Shown in pieces: positions 33,910 through 42,084 of a DNA stretch of 64,000 nucleotides (positions are counted from its first letter, which is position 1; each line of letters starts with the position of its first letter). The DNA comes from Thermanaeromonas sp. C210. Its GTDB lineage: Bacteria > Bacillota > DSM-521 > Neomoorellales > Neomoorellaceae. The notes below the pieces were generated by a model. The model was not told the DNA's origin. It was given only the letters and a program-made list of their open reading frames with translations, and did not search any database. The translations under genes and the position numbers were made by a program. Location: positions 354,587-418,586 of the forward strand of contig NZ_BLWF01000004.1 of NCBI RefSeq assembly GCF_013167955.1. The letters run 5' to 3'.

Positions 33910-34407
33910 TTGGTCAAAACAGTAATAGGGGTCTTCAGCAATGAGCGAGTTGCCAAGGAGGCGGTTGACGACCTGCGGTGGGCAGGTTTTGAAAAGGAGA
34001 TATCCATCCTGGCCCGGGACAAGGGGCGTCAAGAGGGAGGAGCCGCTGAAGGTGGGCTTACCATGGGCATGGGCGGCGAGGGAGACATCGGTGACGGCGT
34101 GACTACCGGCAGCGTGCTGGGCGGGCTGGCCGGCCTAGCCGCCGGAGCCGGAGCCCTGGTCATTCCGGGCATCGGTCCCCTGGTAGCAGCCGGGCCCATC
34201 GCCGGCCTGCTTTCCGGAGCGGCCACCGGCGGCGTCGCAGGGGGATTGCTGGACTGGGGTATTCCGGAGGCCGAGGGGCGCCGTTATGAGGAAGACGTTC
34301 GGCAGGGCAAAATACTCGTTTCCGTGCGCTGCAGCGGCGACCGGGCCGATCAGGCGGCCACCATTCTCCGCAATCACGGGGCCGAGAATGTGCGCACCCA
34401 CGGCTAA
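33910..34407 (+). CDS. Glycine-zipper general-stress-type protein (DUF1269-like)
   Basis: A 165-residue protein. An N-terminal alpha/beta domain (VIGVFSNERVAKEAVDDL, about 5-22) resembles the GsiB/YflT-type general stress 17M domain. The centre is a long Gly/Ala stretch (about 65-115, GGLAGLAAGAGALVIPGIGP) that can form two membrane helices or a glycine zipper. The C-terminus is a ferredoxin-like fold (ILVSVRCSGDRADQAATIL). Probable stress or envelope protein of unknown mechanism. The start is TTG with AAGGAGG 10 bases ahead, right after the repeat element. Confidence 0.7.
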   Translation: MVKTVIGVFSNERVAKEAVDDLRWAGFEKEISILARDKGRQEGGAAEGGLTMGMGGEGDIGDGVTTGSVLGGLAGLAAGAGALVIPGIGPLVAAGPIAGLLSGAATGGVAGGLLDWGIPEAEGRRYEEDVRQGKILVSVRCSGDRADQAATILRNHGAENVRTHG

Positions 34408-34420
34408 CAAAACTGCTTCT

Positions 34421-34452
34421 AGCCGGGTAAAGGACCCGGCTTTATCTTTTTT
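34421..34452 (+). terminator. Intrinsic terminator of the glycine-zipper gene
   Basis: AGCCGGGT-AAAGG-ACCCGGCT forms a perfect 8-bp stem followed by TTATCTTTTTT, 13 bp after the stop codon. Strong terminator on the plus strand. Confidence 0.9.
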
Positions 34453-34557
34453 GTCCACCCATCAAGAGGCAAAAAACACTAGTATGGAAGATAGCTCTTA
34501 AAGGGCAACCTTTAAACAGGTGGTGCAGCACAACTTAAAAAGGGGGGGCCGTAATCC

Positions 34558-34737
34558 ATGGCTAGGAGAAGGCCGGTCATGTCCGAAGCTCTGAAGTATG
34601 AACTGGCTAAGGAGCTCGGAGTGTATGACATTGTGGCCACCGAGGGATGGGGCGGCGTACCTTCCCGGCAGTGCGGTAACCTGGTACGCCTAGCCATTGA
34701 GAAAGCCGAACAAGCCCTGGTGAATAACCACCTTTAG
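34558..34737 (+). CDS. Alpha/beta-type small acid-soluble spore protein
   Basis: A 59-residue SASP, too short for ordinary ORF calls. It contains the two family helices: LKYELAKELGVYD at about residues 12-24 and SRQCGNLVRLAIEKAEQAL at about 37-55, with the conserved (T/S)RQxGxxVRxxxxxAEQ pattern. These proteins coat and protect spore DNA. RBS is a GGGGGGG run seven bases before the ATG. The gap to the glycine-zipper gene holds its terminator. Marks the organism as endospore-forming; a sigma-G promoter should lie within the preceding 100 bp but I cannot pick it out. Confidence 0.88.
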   Translation: MARRRPVMSEALKYELAKELGVYDIVATEGWGGVPSRQCGNLVRLAIEKAEQALVNNHL

Positions 34738-34750
34738 TGCTGCCCACCCC

Positions 34751-34772
34751 GGCCGGGGCCCTGACCCCGGCC
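34751..34772. terminator. GC-rich hairpin between spore protein and fliY
   Basis: GGCCGGGG and CCCCGGCC form a perfect 8-bp stem with a 6-base loop, between the convergent ends of the spore-protein gene (34737) and fliY (34779). It may terminate both. No T tract is visible on either side. Confidence 0.55.
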
Positions 34773-34778
34773 CTCGAA

Positions 34779-35852
34779 TTATACGCGGCTCCGCAGATTA
34801 TTGAGGCGCTCGTAGGGATCCAGAATATTGGTGATCCGTACTCCAAAGCTTTCGTTCACTACTACCACTTCTCCCTGGGCTATCAGGGTTCCGTTCACCA
34901 GGATTTCCACCGGTTCATCGGACATTTTTTCCAGCTCCACTATGCTCCCCGGCCCTAGATTCAAGATCTCTTTAATGGGCTTAACCGTCGTGCCCAGGAC
35001 CACTTCAATGTCCAGGGGAACATCCAGAATGAGCTCCAGATTCCTGGGGGTAGCCCCATACACCTGGGGCGGCCTGTTGGACTCTCCGGAAGCTGCGGGC
35101 GCTCCGGCAGTATACGGTGGGGCCTCTTCATGGGCCCCAGGAGCCGCGTTTACCTGCTCTTCATCTTCGGGAGATTCCCCGGATGGAGAAACGGCAGATG
35201 AGCTAAGGAGCATTCCTACGGCTTCTTTAGCCACTTCTACCGGCATCACCTGCATTATCTCGCTCTCCACCAGCCCCTCTATTTCCATGCGGAAGGATAC
35301 CACGGCAATAGGATCCCCCGCTGGCCAGGGGGAGGCAAAGGATTCCAGGGTGAAATTTACAGGCGTTACCTGGGGTGGCGATATTTTTACACTCCGGTTA
35401 AAAATGGTGGACATGGAGGTGGCGGCGGTACCGATCATCTGGTTCATGGCTTCGGCCACGGCGCTCTTTTGGAGCTCGTCCAGCTCCTGCTGCTCCACCT
35501 GGCCGCTGCCGCCCATCATGAGATCGGCGATAACGGCCGCGTCCCGGGTCTTAATGATCAACAGGTTGGAACCCGACAGGCCCTCCGTGAAATTGACCTC
35601 AATAATTACATAGGGCATTTGAAAGGACGCGAAAAGTGCCTCCGGGGTGGTCACCCTGGTGTTGGGGGTAGTAATCAATACTTTGCGGTTCAGGATCTGA
35701 GACAAAGCCGTAGCCGCACTCCCCATGGATATGTTACCGATCTCGCCCAGGGCATCTTTTTCTTCTTCGGTTAGGTCTGCCGGAGGTGGACTACCGGCAA
35801 CACCTGCCCCCAACAGGGCATCGATTTCTTCTTGGGATAGGAATTCCGACAT
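34779..35852 (-). CDS. fliY: Flagellar motor switch phosphatase FliY
   Basis: A 357-residue FliY. The N-terminal EIDALLGAGV motif is the CheY-P-binding end, the CheC-like phosphatase domain has EIGNISMGSAATALSQIL (about 36-53) and a second half MNQMIGTAATSMS (about 135), and the C-terminal SpoA/FliN domain is at about 270-350 (VLGTTVKPIKEILNLGPGS, NESFGVRI). A Pro/Glu-rich linker (about 220-265) separates them. It sits in the C-ring and dephosphorylates CheY-P. Last gene of the operon; 0-bp gap to fliM. Note that a separate FliN is encoded at 51279. Confidence 0.92.
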   Translation of the reverse strand: MSEFLSQEEIDALLGAGVAGSPPPADLTEEEKDALGEIGNISMGSAATALSQILNRKVLITTPNTRVTTPEALFASFQMPYVIIEVNFTEGLSGSNLLIIKTRDAAVIADLMMGGSGQVEQQELDELQKSAVAEAMNQMIGTAATSMSTIFNRSVKISPPQVTPVNFTLESFASPWPAGDPIAVVSFRMEIEGLVESEIMQVMPVEVAKEAVGMLLSSSAVSPSGESPEDEEQVNAAPGAHEEAPPYTAGAPAASGESNRPPQVYGATPRNLELILDVPLDIEVVLGTTVKPIKEILNLGPGSIVELEKMSDEPVEILVNGTLIAQGEVVVVNESFGVRITNILDPYERLNNLRSRV

Positions 35853-36827
35853 TTAGACTACCTCCATTATCTGCACGGCCCTCTTATTGCCTACCAGACC
35901 CGCCTGAACCCTGAACTTGGGGTAGCCGTCCACATAAAGTTCGAGGTCGTCCTTTATACTGCGGTCTAAAGTGATAACATCTCCTACCTGCAGCTGCAGG
36001 AAGTCCCTTACCTTCAAGCGGGCGCGGCCGCAGTAGGCTATCAATTCTACCGGCACTTCAAGCAGAATCTTGGTCAAGCCCTCCCGGAAGCCGACGCCTT
36101 CCTCGGCCTCCCCCGTGCCCGCAAACCACTGGGTGGCGGAAAGGCGCGAAATAACGGGTTCAAGGAGCATGTAGGGCAGGCAGATATTAATTAGACCGTC
36201 GTTCTGGCCCACCGTGGTGGCCAAGGTTACTACTGCCACGATCTCGTTGGGAGAAACGATCTGAACAAACTGCGGGTTGGTTTCCACGGACTCCAGTTTA
36301 GGCGTGACCGGATAGGCATCGGCCCAAACATAGCTGAGGTGCTCCAGGATCCTGCTGTTCAACCTCCGCAGCACATGGAGCTCGATCTCGGTGAGCTCTC
36401 GGCTCCGCACCGGGGTTTCTCCCCGCCCGCCGAAAAGCAGGTCAATGATGGGAAACACAAAGGCCAGATTCGTTTCCAAAAGGGCTGTCCCTTTTAAGGG
36501 CTCCAGGGTAAAAAGAGATAGCAGGGTGGGCGTGGGGAGGGACACGATGAAGTCCTCGTAGGTCATTTGCTCCACCGAGGCTATCTTAACCTGGATATTG
36601 GCGCGCAAATAGGCCGACAGGAAGTTACCCACCAAGCGGCCGTAGTTCTCGTGAATCATGTAAAGGGTGCGCAAGTGTTCTTTAGATAGCTTATTGGGCC
36701 GACGGAAATCGTATTTCTTGGCCTTAACCTCCGGTTTTTCCTCCTTTAACTCTTCCGCCTTGATTTCTCCCCGGCTTAGGGCCGCCAGGAGGGCGTCGAT
36801 TTCGGCCTGGGACAAAACCTCAGCCAT
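35853..36827 (-). CDS. fliM: Flagellar motor switch protein FliM
   Basis: A 324-residue FliM. It has an N-terminal CheY-binding segment (LSQAEIDALLAAL), the middle domain (LRTLYMIHENYGRLVGNFLSA, about 49-69) and a C-terminal SpoA domain (VGDVITLDRSI, about 278). Forms the C-ring between FliG and FliY/FliN. The gap of 16 bp to cheY and abutment with fliY keep it in the motor-chemotaxis tail of the operon. Confidence 0.93.
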   Translation of the reverse strand: MAEVLSQAEIDALLAALSRGEIKAEELKEEKPEVKAKKYDFRRPNKLSKEHLRTLYMIHENYGRLVGNFLSAYLRANIQVKIASVEQMTYEDFIVSLPTPTLLSLFTLEPLKGTALLETNLAFVFPIIDLLFGGRGETPVRSRELTEIELHVLRRLNSRILEHLSYVWADAYPVTPKLESVETNPQFVQIVSPNEIVAVVTLATTVGQNDGLINICLPYMLLEPVISRLSATQWFAGTGEAEEGVGFREGLTKILLEVPVELIAYCGRARLKVRDFLQLQVGDVITLDRSIKDDLELYVDGYPKFRVQAGLVGNKRAVQIMEVV

Positions 36828-36843
36828 AACCTCTACCCCTTTT

Positions 36844-37206
36844 TCAGCCTAAAACCTTCTTTAAAGCTTGCAACACCCGTTCCTGCTGGAAGGGCTTCAC
36901 AATAAAATCCTTGGCCCCCGCCTGAATAGCTTCCATCACCATAAGCTGCTGGCCCATGGCGCTGCACATTATAATCTTAGCCTCGGGATCCATCTTCCTG
37001 ATGGCCTTGACGGCGGCGATGCCGTCCATTTCCGGCATGGTGATGTCCATGGTCACCACATCGGGCTTGAGTTCCTGGTAAAGCTCCACAGCCTTTGCGC
37101 CGTTTTCCGCCTCCCCGGCCACCTCGTACCCGTTTTTGGTAAGGATGTCTTTAATCATCATGCGCATGAAAGCCGCGTCGTCCACCACTAAAACTCTTTT
37201 CCCCAT
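36844..37206 (-). CDS. cheY: Chemotaxis response regulator CheY
   Basis: A 120-residue single receiver domain. Acidic pocket D9/D10, phosphoacceptor Asp54 (VVTMDITMPEMDG), Ser/Ala in MCSAMGQQ and the conserved Lys in IVKPF are all present. It carries the phosphoryl signal from CheA to FliM/FliY; CheA itself is not in the window. RBS is good and it lies between cheC and fliM. Confidence 0.93.
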   Translation of the reverse strand: MGKRVLVVDDAAFMRMMIKDILTKNGYEVAGEAENGAKAVELYQELKPDVVTMDITMPEMDGIAAVKAIRKMDPEAKIIMCSAMGQQLMVMEAIQAGAKDFIVKPFQQERVLQALKKVLG

Positions 37207-37252
37207 GCCAAAACCTCCTTGGCCGCAAAGTACCCTTAAGTTTCTAAACCGG

Positions 37253-37876
37253 CTACGTCTCCGTAGTCAAACCCAAGGCCTGGAGTATTATGTTGAGGGA
37301 CTCTCCTTCCGGAATAAGGAAGAAATGCCCCTTGATTGTCACCTCGGCGTCGTAGAACTGAGTCTCGATGACCAGAGCCCGGTCGGCAAAATATCCCCCT
37401 TCCAAAAAGGCCGAGCTCAGGACGGCCCCCAGCATATCAAAGGCAAAGGCCGGTACCGAGGGAATAAATTCCAGGCGGCAAAAATCGGCAAAAGCGTTAA
37501 GAAAGGAGCCCGTTAAAATGTTGCCTACTTCGGTCAAAACGGAGATCCCCATGTCGTCTAAGGCTCCGGTAGTACCCGGAGGCTTGCCCAGTAAGAAGTC
37601 TACCAGGTAGAAGGCGCTCTCCTGGGTAAGGAGCAAGAAAATTTTGCCTGGCGCCCTTCCGGAAAGGTTGAATTCCACACAGGCTACCGGATCCTCTTCG
37701 TGGCCCACCAGGCGCGTAATTTCCGCGAGGGGCAAGACCCCGGCGCGCGGAACAGTCATGCCGATGCGCCGGTTAAGCATGCTGGCCAGGGCGGTGGCCG
37801 CATTGCCCGCGCCGATATTGCCTATTTCTTTAAGAACGTCCAGGTGAAAGGCATTCAAATCCTCCCAGGCTTCCAA
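37253..37876 (-). CDS. cheC: CheY-P phosphatase CheC
   Basis: A 207-residue CheC with both half-sites: LKEIGNIGAGNAATALASML (about 15-34) and LTEVGNILTGSFLNAF (about 113). The E-x2-N motifs are the catalytic phosphatase residues, and both halves keep them. CheC dephosphorylates CheY-P and partners CheD. It lies 2 bp from cheR. Confidence 0.9.
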   Translation of the reverse strand: MEAWEDLNAFHLDVLKEIGNIGAGNAATALASMLNRRIGMTVPRAGVLPLAEITRLVGHEEDPVACVEFNLSGRAPGKIFLLLTQESAFYLVDFLLGKPPGTTGALDDMGISVLTEVGNILTGSFLNAFADFCRLEFIPSVPAFAFDMLGAVLSSAFLEGGYFADRALVIETQFYDAEVTIKGHFFLIPEGESLNIILQALGLTTET

Positions 37877-37878
37877 GT

Positions 37879-38655
37879 TTACCCCTCCTCCGGCCGGCGG
37901 TAAAACCAGGGTGAAAGCTTGCTAAACCCTATCTCCCGGTACTGGAAGATGCTTTCCGTGGCCCCGATAAACAGCACGCCTCCCGGCGCCAGGGCCTGGT
38001 AAAACTGGCGGTAAAGCCTGTCCTGCACCTCGGAAGTAAAGTAAATAGTAACATTGCGGCAAAGGATGAGGTCGTAATCCCGGCCAAAGGGGTCCCTCAG
38101 CAGGTCATGGTGGCGGAAGGACACCATCCCTTTTATCTCTTCCCGCAAATGGAAGGCTTCCCCTTCTCTCCGGAAATACCTCCGGAGGCGTTCCGGCGTC
38201 ACGGCCTGGACGGCACGGGCCGGATATACGGCCCGACGGGCTGCCTCCAGAGCGCCCGTATCCACATCCGTCCCTTCGATATGGTGCCAGGTGGAGGGCG
38301 TCAATTCATTGAGAATAATGGCCACCGAATAGGGTTCGGGACCGTCTGCACAGGCTGCGCTCCAGATTTTAAGGCTTCTCCGCCTCCGCAGGAGCTCGGG
38401 CAAAATATCCTTCTCGAGGCGCTGAAAAATATCCGGGTTACGGAAAAATTCCGAGACGTTGATGGTTATCTTATCAACAAACTTCTGCCACATCCGCCCG
38501 TCGGCCTTAAGCAGGCGCCACAGCTCATCGTAGCTGCCCGCCCCCACGGCGTTCATGAGGCTTTCAATCCGCCGTTTGAGCTGGGGTTCCTTGTAGCCCT
38601 CCAGATAAAGTCCGAAATGGCGGTGCACCATCTGCTTGAGCTCTTGAAAATCCAT
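37879..38655 (-). CDS. cheR: Chemotaxis protein methyltransferase CheR
   Basis: A 258-residue CheR with the N-terminal helical domain (MVHRHFGLYLEGYK) and the SAM-binding domain (IWSAACADGPEPYSVAIILNEL, about 95-117, and DLILCRNVTIYFT, about 195). Methylates receptor glutamates. Note AACADG instead of the usual AxCSxGEE/AASSTG form, a common variant in Clostridia. It lies between cheD and cheC; no CheB is seen here. Confidence 0.9.
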   Translation of the reverse strand: MDFQELKQMVHRHFGLYLEGYKEPQLKRRIESLMNAVGAGSYDELWRLLKADGRMWQKFVDKITINVSEFFRNPDIFQRLEKDILPELLRRRRSLKIWSAACADGPEPYSVAIILNELTPSTWHHIEGTDVDTGALEAARRAVYPARAVQAVTPERLRRYFRREGEAFHLREEIKGMVSFRHHDLLRDPFGRDYDLILCRNVTIYFTSEVQDRLYRQFYQALAPGGVLFIGATESIFQYREIGFSKLSPWFYRRPEEG

Positions 38656-38667
38656 GTCTTCCTCCGG

Positions 38668-39153
38668 CTAAATCTCCTTTAAGGGACGCCCGATGGCGCG
38701 GATATACACCTTGCCGCTGCCGGTGTCCAGGATCATGGTCCTGCCGTAGTTGCCCCCGGTGTCCTGGGCCAGCACCGGGATCCCCAGTTCCTGCAGGACG
38801 CTGGTGGTTGCCGCCACATTGCGCTGGCCGATATTGAGATTAAGCAGGCGCCGGTCGGCGGAAGCGAACATCTGGGCCCCCCCTGCTATCTTCGCCACCA
38901 GGCTACTTCGCCTGGCACCCTGTTTTAGCATCGCTTCCAGCAAGTCGGGTATGGCCAGGTCTGCAAACTTGGCCCGGTTGGAAATTTCCTGGAACTGGCG
39001 GCTGTCCGGCAGCATAATATGAGCCAGCCCGCCCAGGAAACTTCGGGCGTCAAAGATGGCAACTCCCACACAGGAGCCCAGTCCCAGGGTAATTAACCTT
39101 TGCGGCTGCCGGGCGATCTTCCATTCCCCTATGCCGACTTTCAGTTCTTCCAC
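38668..39153 (-). CDS. cheD: Chemoreceptor glutamine deamidase CheD
   Basis: A 161-residue CheD. The catalytic Cys and the His are in TLGLGSCVGVAIFD and GGLAHIMLPDS (about residues 24-51), and the Thr is in the same motif. It deamidates receptors and binds CheC. Upstream, 440 bp separate it from flgG and hold a palindromic repeat. Confidence 0.9.
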   Translation of the reverse strand: MEELKVGIGEWKIARQPQRLITLGLGSCVGVAIFDARSFLGGLAHIMLPDSRQFQEISNRAKFADLAIPDLLEAMLKQGARRSSLVAKIAGGAQMFASADRRLLNLNIGQRNVAATTSVLQELGIPVLAQDTGGNYGRTMILDTGSGKVYIRAIGRPLKEI

Positions 39154-39241
39154 TTCTATGTACTCCTAGACCGGGTATTATGTTTAATAATCCATATTTT
39201 AGCACGGGTGCGGCAGCTTTACAATTCCTAACCCCCGGGCG

Positions 39242-39491
39242 CATCCCCACTTTCGAGCCTAGTCTGCTTGGCTTTCGCTCGCTCCGGAAACCCTCGCGGG
39301 CCAAACTTTCACTCAGCCTCAAGCTCCGGCGGACTTCCCGGCAAATTCGACATCCTGTCTCAGTTACCGGCCTCGGCCGTCCATGGCCTCGGGTCCGCCT
39401 CCGCTTTCATCTTCGTGAAGTTTGGCAGCCGCGCGGGTTTAGTCGCTCGCTCTCAAGCCAAGGCAGACCTCTAGCCCAAAAAGTGGGGATG
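39242..39491. repeat. Palindromic repeat element inside the flagellar operon, 250 bp
   Basis: Bounded by CATCCCCACTTT and AAGTGGGGATG. The first about 45 bp (TGCTTGGCTTTCGCTCGC) pair imperfectly with the last about 45 bp (GCTCGCTCTCAAGCCAAGGC). About 90 percent like the element at 33501 in opposite orientation, by eye. It fills the flgG-cheD gap, so it is transcribed as part of the operon mRNA. Frames within it are not genes. Confidence 0.85.
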
Positions 39492-39596
39492 ACCCAGTCA
39501 CCCCAGCATAGAGACCCTCTGCGGGGCTACCTCCCGGCCGCCCAGAGTCTTAGTTCGTCCCCTTTAAGGTCGAGCCGTCTCGCCCGGAACCCGTCT

Positions 39597-40376
39597 TTAG
39601 CGTCGCAAGTTGTTGGCCAGGCTCCACATTTCATCGGCCACCCGGGCGGCCAGGGAGTTGCTGCTATAAACCCTCTGGGCCAGGAGCATCTTGGTCAGGG
39701 CTTCGGCCATTTCTACGTTAGCCACCTCCAGGTATCCCGGCAGCAAATATCCGGCCCCTCCCTGGCCCGGCTCCACCGCAACCGGTTCCCCGCTGGCCGG
39801 GGTAGCTCGGAAAAGATTATTACCCACGGCCTCTAACCCCTGGGGGTTGGGAACAAGGTATAATTCTATTTGCGCCAACAGGGTTTCTCCCTCCCCCTCC
39901 TCTCCGCCGGCCAGCACCCGTCCGTAACGGTCGATTCGCAACCGGCTCTCCTCTCCGCCTGTGGATATGGAAGGAAGCAACCGGTAGCCGGAGCTGGTGT
40001 GGACGACCTCCCCCGAACCGTTCACGTGAAAGGCGCCATCCCGGGTGAGGTAAAGGCCCCCATCCGGCCCCTCCACTGCCAGAAATCCTCGGCCCTGTAC
40101 GGCCACGTGGAGGGGATTCCCCGTGTTCACCAGAGGACCCTGGGAGAAATCCTTCTCGGCTGCCGCCAGGCGAACGCCGGAGCCAATGGCGGGTTCTTCC
40201 GGGCGGCTGACCGGCATGCCCCGCTCCTCTACTGCCCTATAAACCAGGTCGGCAAAGGCCGCCGAACTCTTTTTATAGCCCGCGGTACCGGCATTGGCCA
40301 GGTCGTGGGCGAGGAGGTCCACCTGAGCCGCCTGGGCCCCCATCCCGCTGGCGCTGTTCCATAAGGCCCGGATCAT
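39597..40376 (-). CDS. flgG: Flagellar hook-basal body protein, FlgG-type rod protein
   Basis: A 259-residue rod/hook-family protein. The N-terminal Flg_bb_rod motif (ALWNSASGMGAQAAQVDLLAHDLANAGTAGYK) and C-terminal NVEMAEALTKMLLAQRVYSSNS are the family ends that form the rod coiled coil. Bacillus FlhP is the nearest role: a rod protein distal to the MS ring. It is paired with the FlgF-type gene 25 bp upstream. Confidence 0.85.
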   Translation of the reverse strand: MIRALWNSASGMGAQAAQVDLLAHDLANAGTAGYKKSSAAFADLVYRAVEERGMPVSRPEEPAIGSGVRLAAAEKDFSQGPLVNTGNPLHVAVQGRGFLAVEGPDGGLYLTRDGAFHVNGSGEVVHTSSGYRLLPSISTGGEESRLRIDRYGRVLAGGEEGEGETLLAQIELYLVPNPQGLEAVGNNLFRATPASGEPVAVEPGQGGAGYLLPGYLEVANVEMAEALTKMLLAQRVYSSNSLAARVADEMWSLANNLRR

Positions 40377-40401
40377 TTAAGCCACCCCCATATGGCGGAT
40401 G

Positions 40402-41184
40402 TTAGCGCAGGGATCCGATTTCGTTAACGCATTTGCCCAGGAGCTCATCCTGGACCTGGATAACCTTCTGGCCGACTTCATACGCCCGCAGAGCCGCCAG
40501 CATATTTACTATTTCGTTTACCGCATTAAGGTTGGCCTTTTCCAGAAAACCCTGCTTCACCTCGGTTGCAGCCGCCTGGGGAAGCAGGCCCGGAGGGGCG
40601 ACAAACAAAAGACCTTCTTCCCGCTCCAGCTGATGGGGGTCGTCAAAGGTTACCAGCAGGAGGCGGTCCACCAGGGTACCGCCGACCCACACTCCACCCT
40701 GGCTATCAACATACCACCCTTCCTGCCCCACCACCACCGGCCCCTGCTCTCCCAAGACCGGATAACCGTCGTGGGTCTGCAGCTCACCCGCAGGACCCAG
40801 GGTAAAATTGCCGTTGCGAGTGTAGCGGGTCTCCCCCTCCACCAGCACCGCAAAAAAGGCCGGAGGGCTCCCCGGACGATCCACCAGGGCCAGGTCGGTG
40901 GGGCGGCCCGTTTCCTCCAGAGGGCCGGGAGAAAAATCCGTTACCAGTTCGTCCACCAGCACCCCGGGGCTGAAAGGACCGACGGGCGTATTCGGCACCC
41001 CAGCTTCCATCCTGGCCAGGAGCAACTCGGGAAAAGAACGCTGGGGGACGGTTTCAGCCTTGAAGCCGGCCGTAGAGGCATTGGCCAGGTTATGGCTTAT
41101 GACTTCCTGGCGCATCTGCTGGGCCACCATGCCTGTGGCGGCCAAATGCAGGCCTCGCAACATTGCTCTGCCTCCCTTCACCAT
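40402..41184 (-). CDS. flgF: Flagellar hook-basal body protein, FlgF-type (FlhO-like)
   Basis: A 260-residue paralogue of the previous gene. The N-terminus GLHLAATGMVAQQMRQEVISHNLANASTAGFK and the C-terminus NMLAALRAYEVGQKVIQVQDELLG are typical. FlhO-like rod component in Firmicute nomenclature. Stop-start overlap with the MltG-like gene (41184) shows coupled translation. Confidence 0.82.
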   Translation of the reverse strand: MVKGGRAMLRGLHLAATGMVAQQMRQEVISHNLANASTAGFKAETVPQRSFPELLLARMEAGVPNTPVGPFSPGVLVDELVTDFSPGPLEETGRPTDLALVDRPGSPPAFFAVLVEGETRYTRNGNFTLGPAGELQTHDGYPVLGEQGPVVVGQEGWYVDSQGGVWVGGTLVDRLLLVTFDDPHQLEREEGLLFVAPPGLLPQAAATEVKQGFLEKANLNAVNEIVNMLAALRAYEVGQKVIQVQDELLGKCVNEIGSLR

Positions 41185-41597
41185 CAGTTTGTCAGACGCT
41201 CGAGTACACCTGCCACATCACCCTTGGGCAAGTAGTGGGAGCCCGCCCTCAGCCTGCCGGTAACGCCTGCCCGGCGCACCTCTGCTTCAAAAAGGGCTTT
41301 ATCCACTATGCCTTTTTCCTCCAGGAGGGCCGCAATCTCTTCCAGGGTTGACCCCGGAGGAATGGTGACCAGTACCTCACCCGTGTCCACTGACGGCTCC
41401 GGGAGGGACGCGGGCTGGGGCTCCGGCGCCGGCCCGGCCCTTTCCGTATCCAAGGGAAAGGGCACGACCTCTTCCCGGAAAACCATACCGTAGCCGCGAG
41501 CCCGGTCTATGATTTCCTCCTGGCTGGGGCCGGGTGGAGGAAACATTAAGAGGAGGAGCCCCGCCAGCAGGAAACCCACTCCCATGCCCAGGCCCAC
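41184..41597 (-). CDS. Short membrane-anchored protein with YceG/MltG-like N-domain
   Basis: A 137-residue protein with one N-terminal membrane helix (GLGMGVGFLLAGLLLLMFPP), a Pro-rich linker and a C-terminal domain VTIPPGSTLEEIAALLEEKG...RLRAGSHYLPKGDVAGVLERL. That domain matches the LysM-like substrate-binding part of the MltG/YceG endolytic transglycosylase, but the catalytic domain is missing altogether. It might bind peptidoglycan near the rod. I cannot name a function. It lies between fliA-linked genes and flgF. Confidence 0.6.
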   Translation of the reverse strand: MGLGMGVGFLLAGLLLLMFPPPGPSQEEIIDRARGYGMVFREEVVPFPLDTERAGPAPEPQPASLPEPSVDTGEVLVTIPPGSTLEEIAALLEEKGIVDKALFEAEVRRAGVTGRLRAGSHYLPKGDVAGVLERLTN

Positions 41598-41614
41598 CAG
41601 CGACCATTGGGGAC

Positions 41615-42076
41615 CTACCTGGATCCGCTCCTTAAGCGCCTTAAATTGAGGACTAATTCTATCTCCCCCTTTCCCCGGCCGAAGCGTCTGGCCACACTCT
41701 CCAGGCTTTCCCCTGAATCCACGGCCTGGATGATGGCCTCTAGCGGCAAGGCCTCGGCACCCCGGCCGTCCGGCAAGGACTCGGAGGCGTCCAGGGCGTC
41801 CCGGAGATACCGTCGAAAGGTGGGATGGGGGCGCGACCCGCCCGGGGGCCCGGCGGCCTCCGGGCCTTCCGCCTGAGCTGGGAAGGTCTCCTCGTCCTCC
41901 TGCTCACCCACCGCATATCCTTCCCCCTCCGGTTCGGGCCAGGGAGGCCCTTCCTCCAAGCCGGGCAGGCCTGCTTCCCGTGCCTCCCGCGGGGTACCTG
42001 TCGTCCGGCCCAAGGAGCGCCAGGAGAATATTATCAAGATCAGGCCCAAGAGCAAGAAGAGATAAGCCGTAGCCAT
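41615..42076 (-). CDS. Membrane-anchored protein in the SwrB/DUF6115 position
   Basis: A 153-residue protein with an N-terminal membrane helix (AYLFLLLGLILIIFSW), an acidic Pro/Glu-rich linker (about 25-105) and a C-terminal helix-turn-helix-like end (AIIQAVDSGESLESVARRFG, about 112). This layout and its place directly after fliA match the Firmicute DUF6115 family and the position of swrB in Bacillus, a factor that helps assemble the export gate. SwrB itself is too divergent for me to claim identity. Confidence 0.6.
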   Translation of the reverse strand: MATAYLFLLLGLILIIFSWRSLGRTTGTPREAREAGLPGLEEGPPWPEPEGEGYAVGEQEDEETFPAQAEGPEAAGPPGGSRPHPTFRRYLRDALDASESLPDGRGAEALPLEAIIQAVDSGESLESVARRFGRGKGEIELVLNLRRLRSGSR

Positions 42077-42084
42077 TCCCCCTT

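Noticed and set aside
39180-39836. A 218-residue plus-strand frame in the flgG-cheD gap, and a similar frame at 33435-33734
   Set aside because: Both are translations of the palindromic repeat element; their similarity reflects the repeat, and neither has an RBS.
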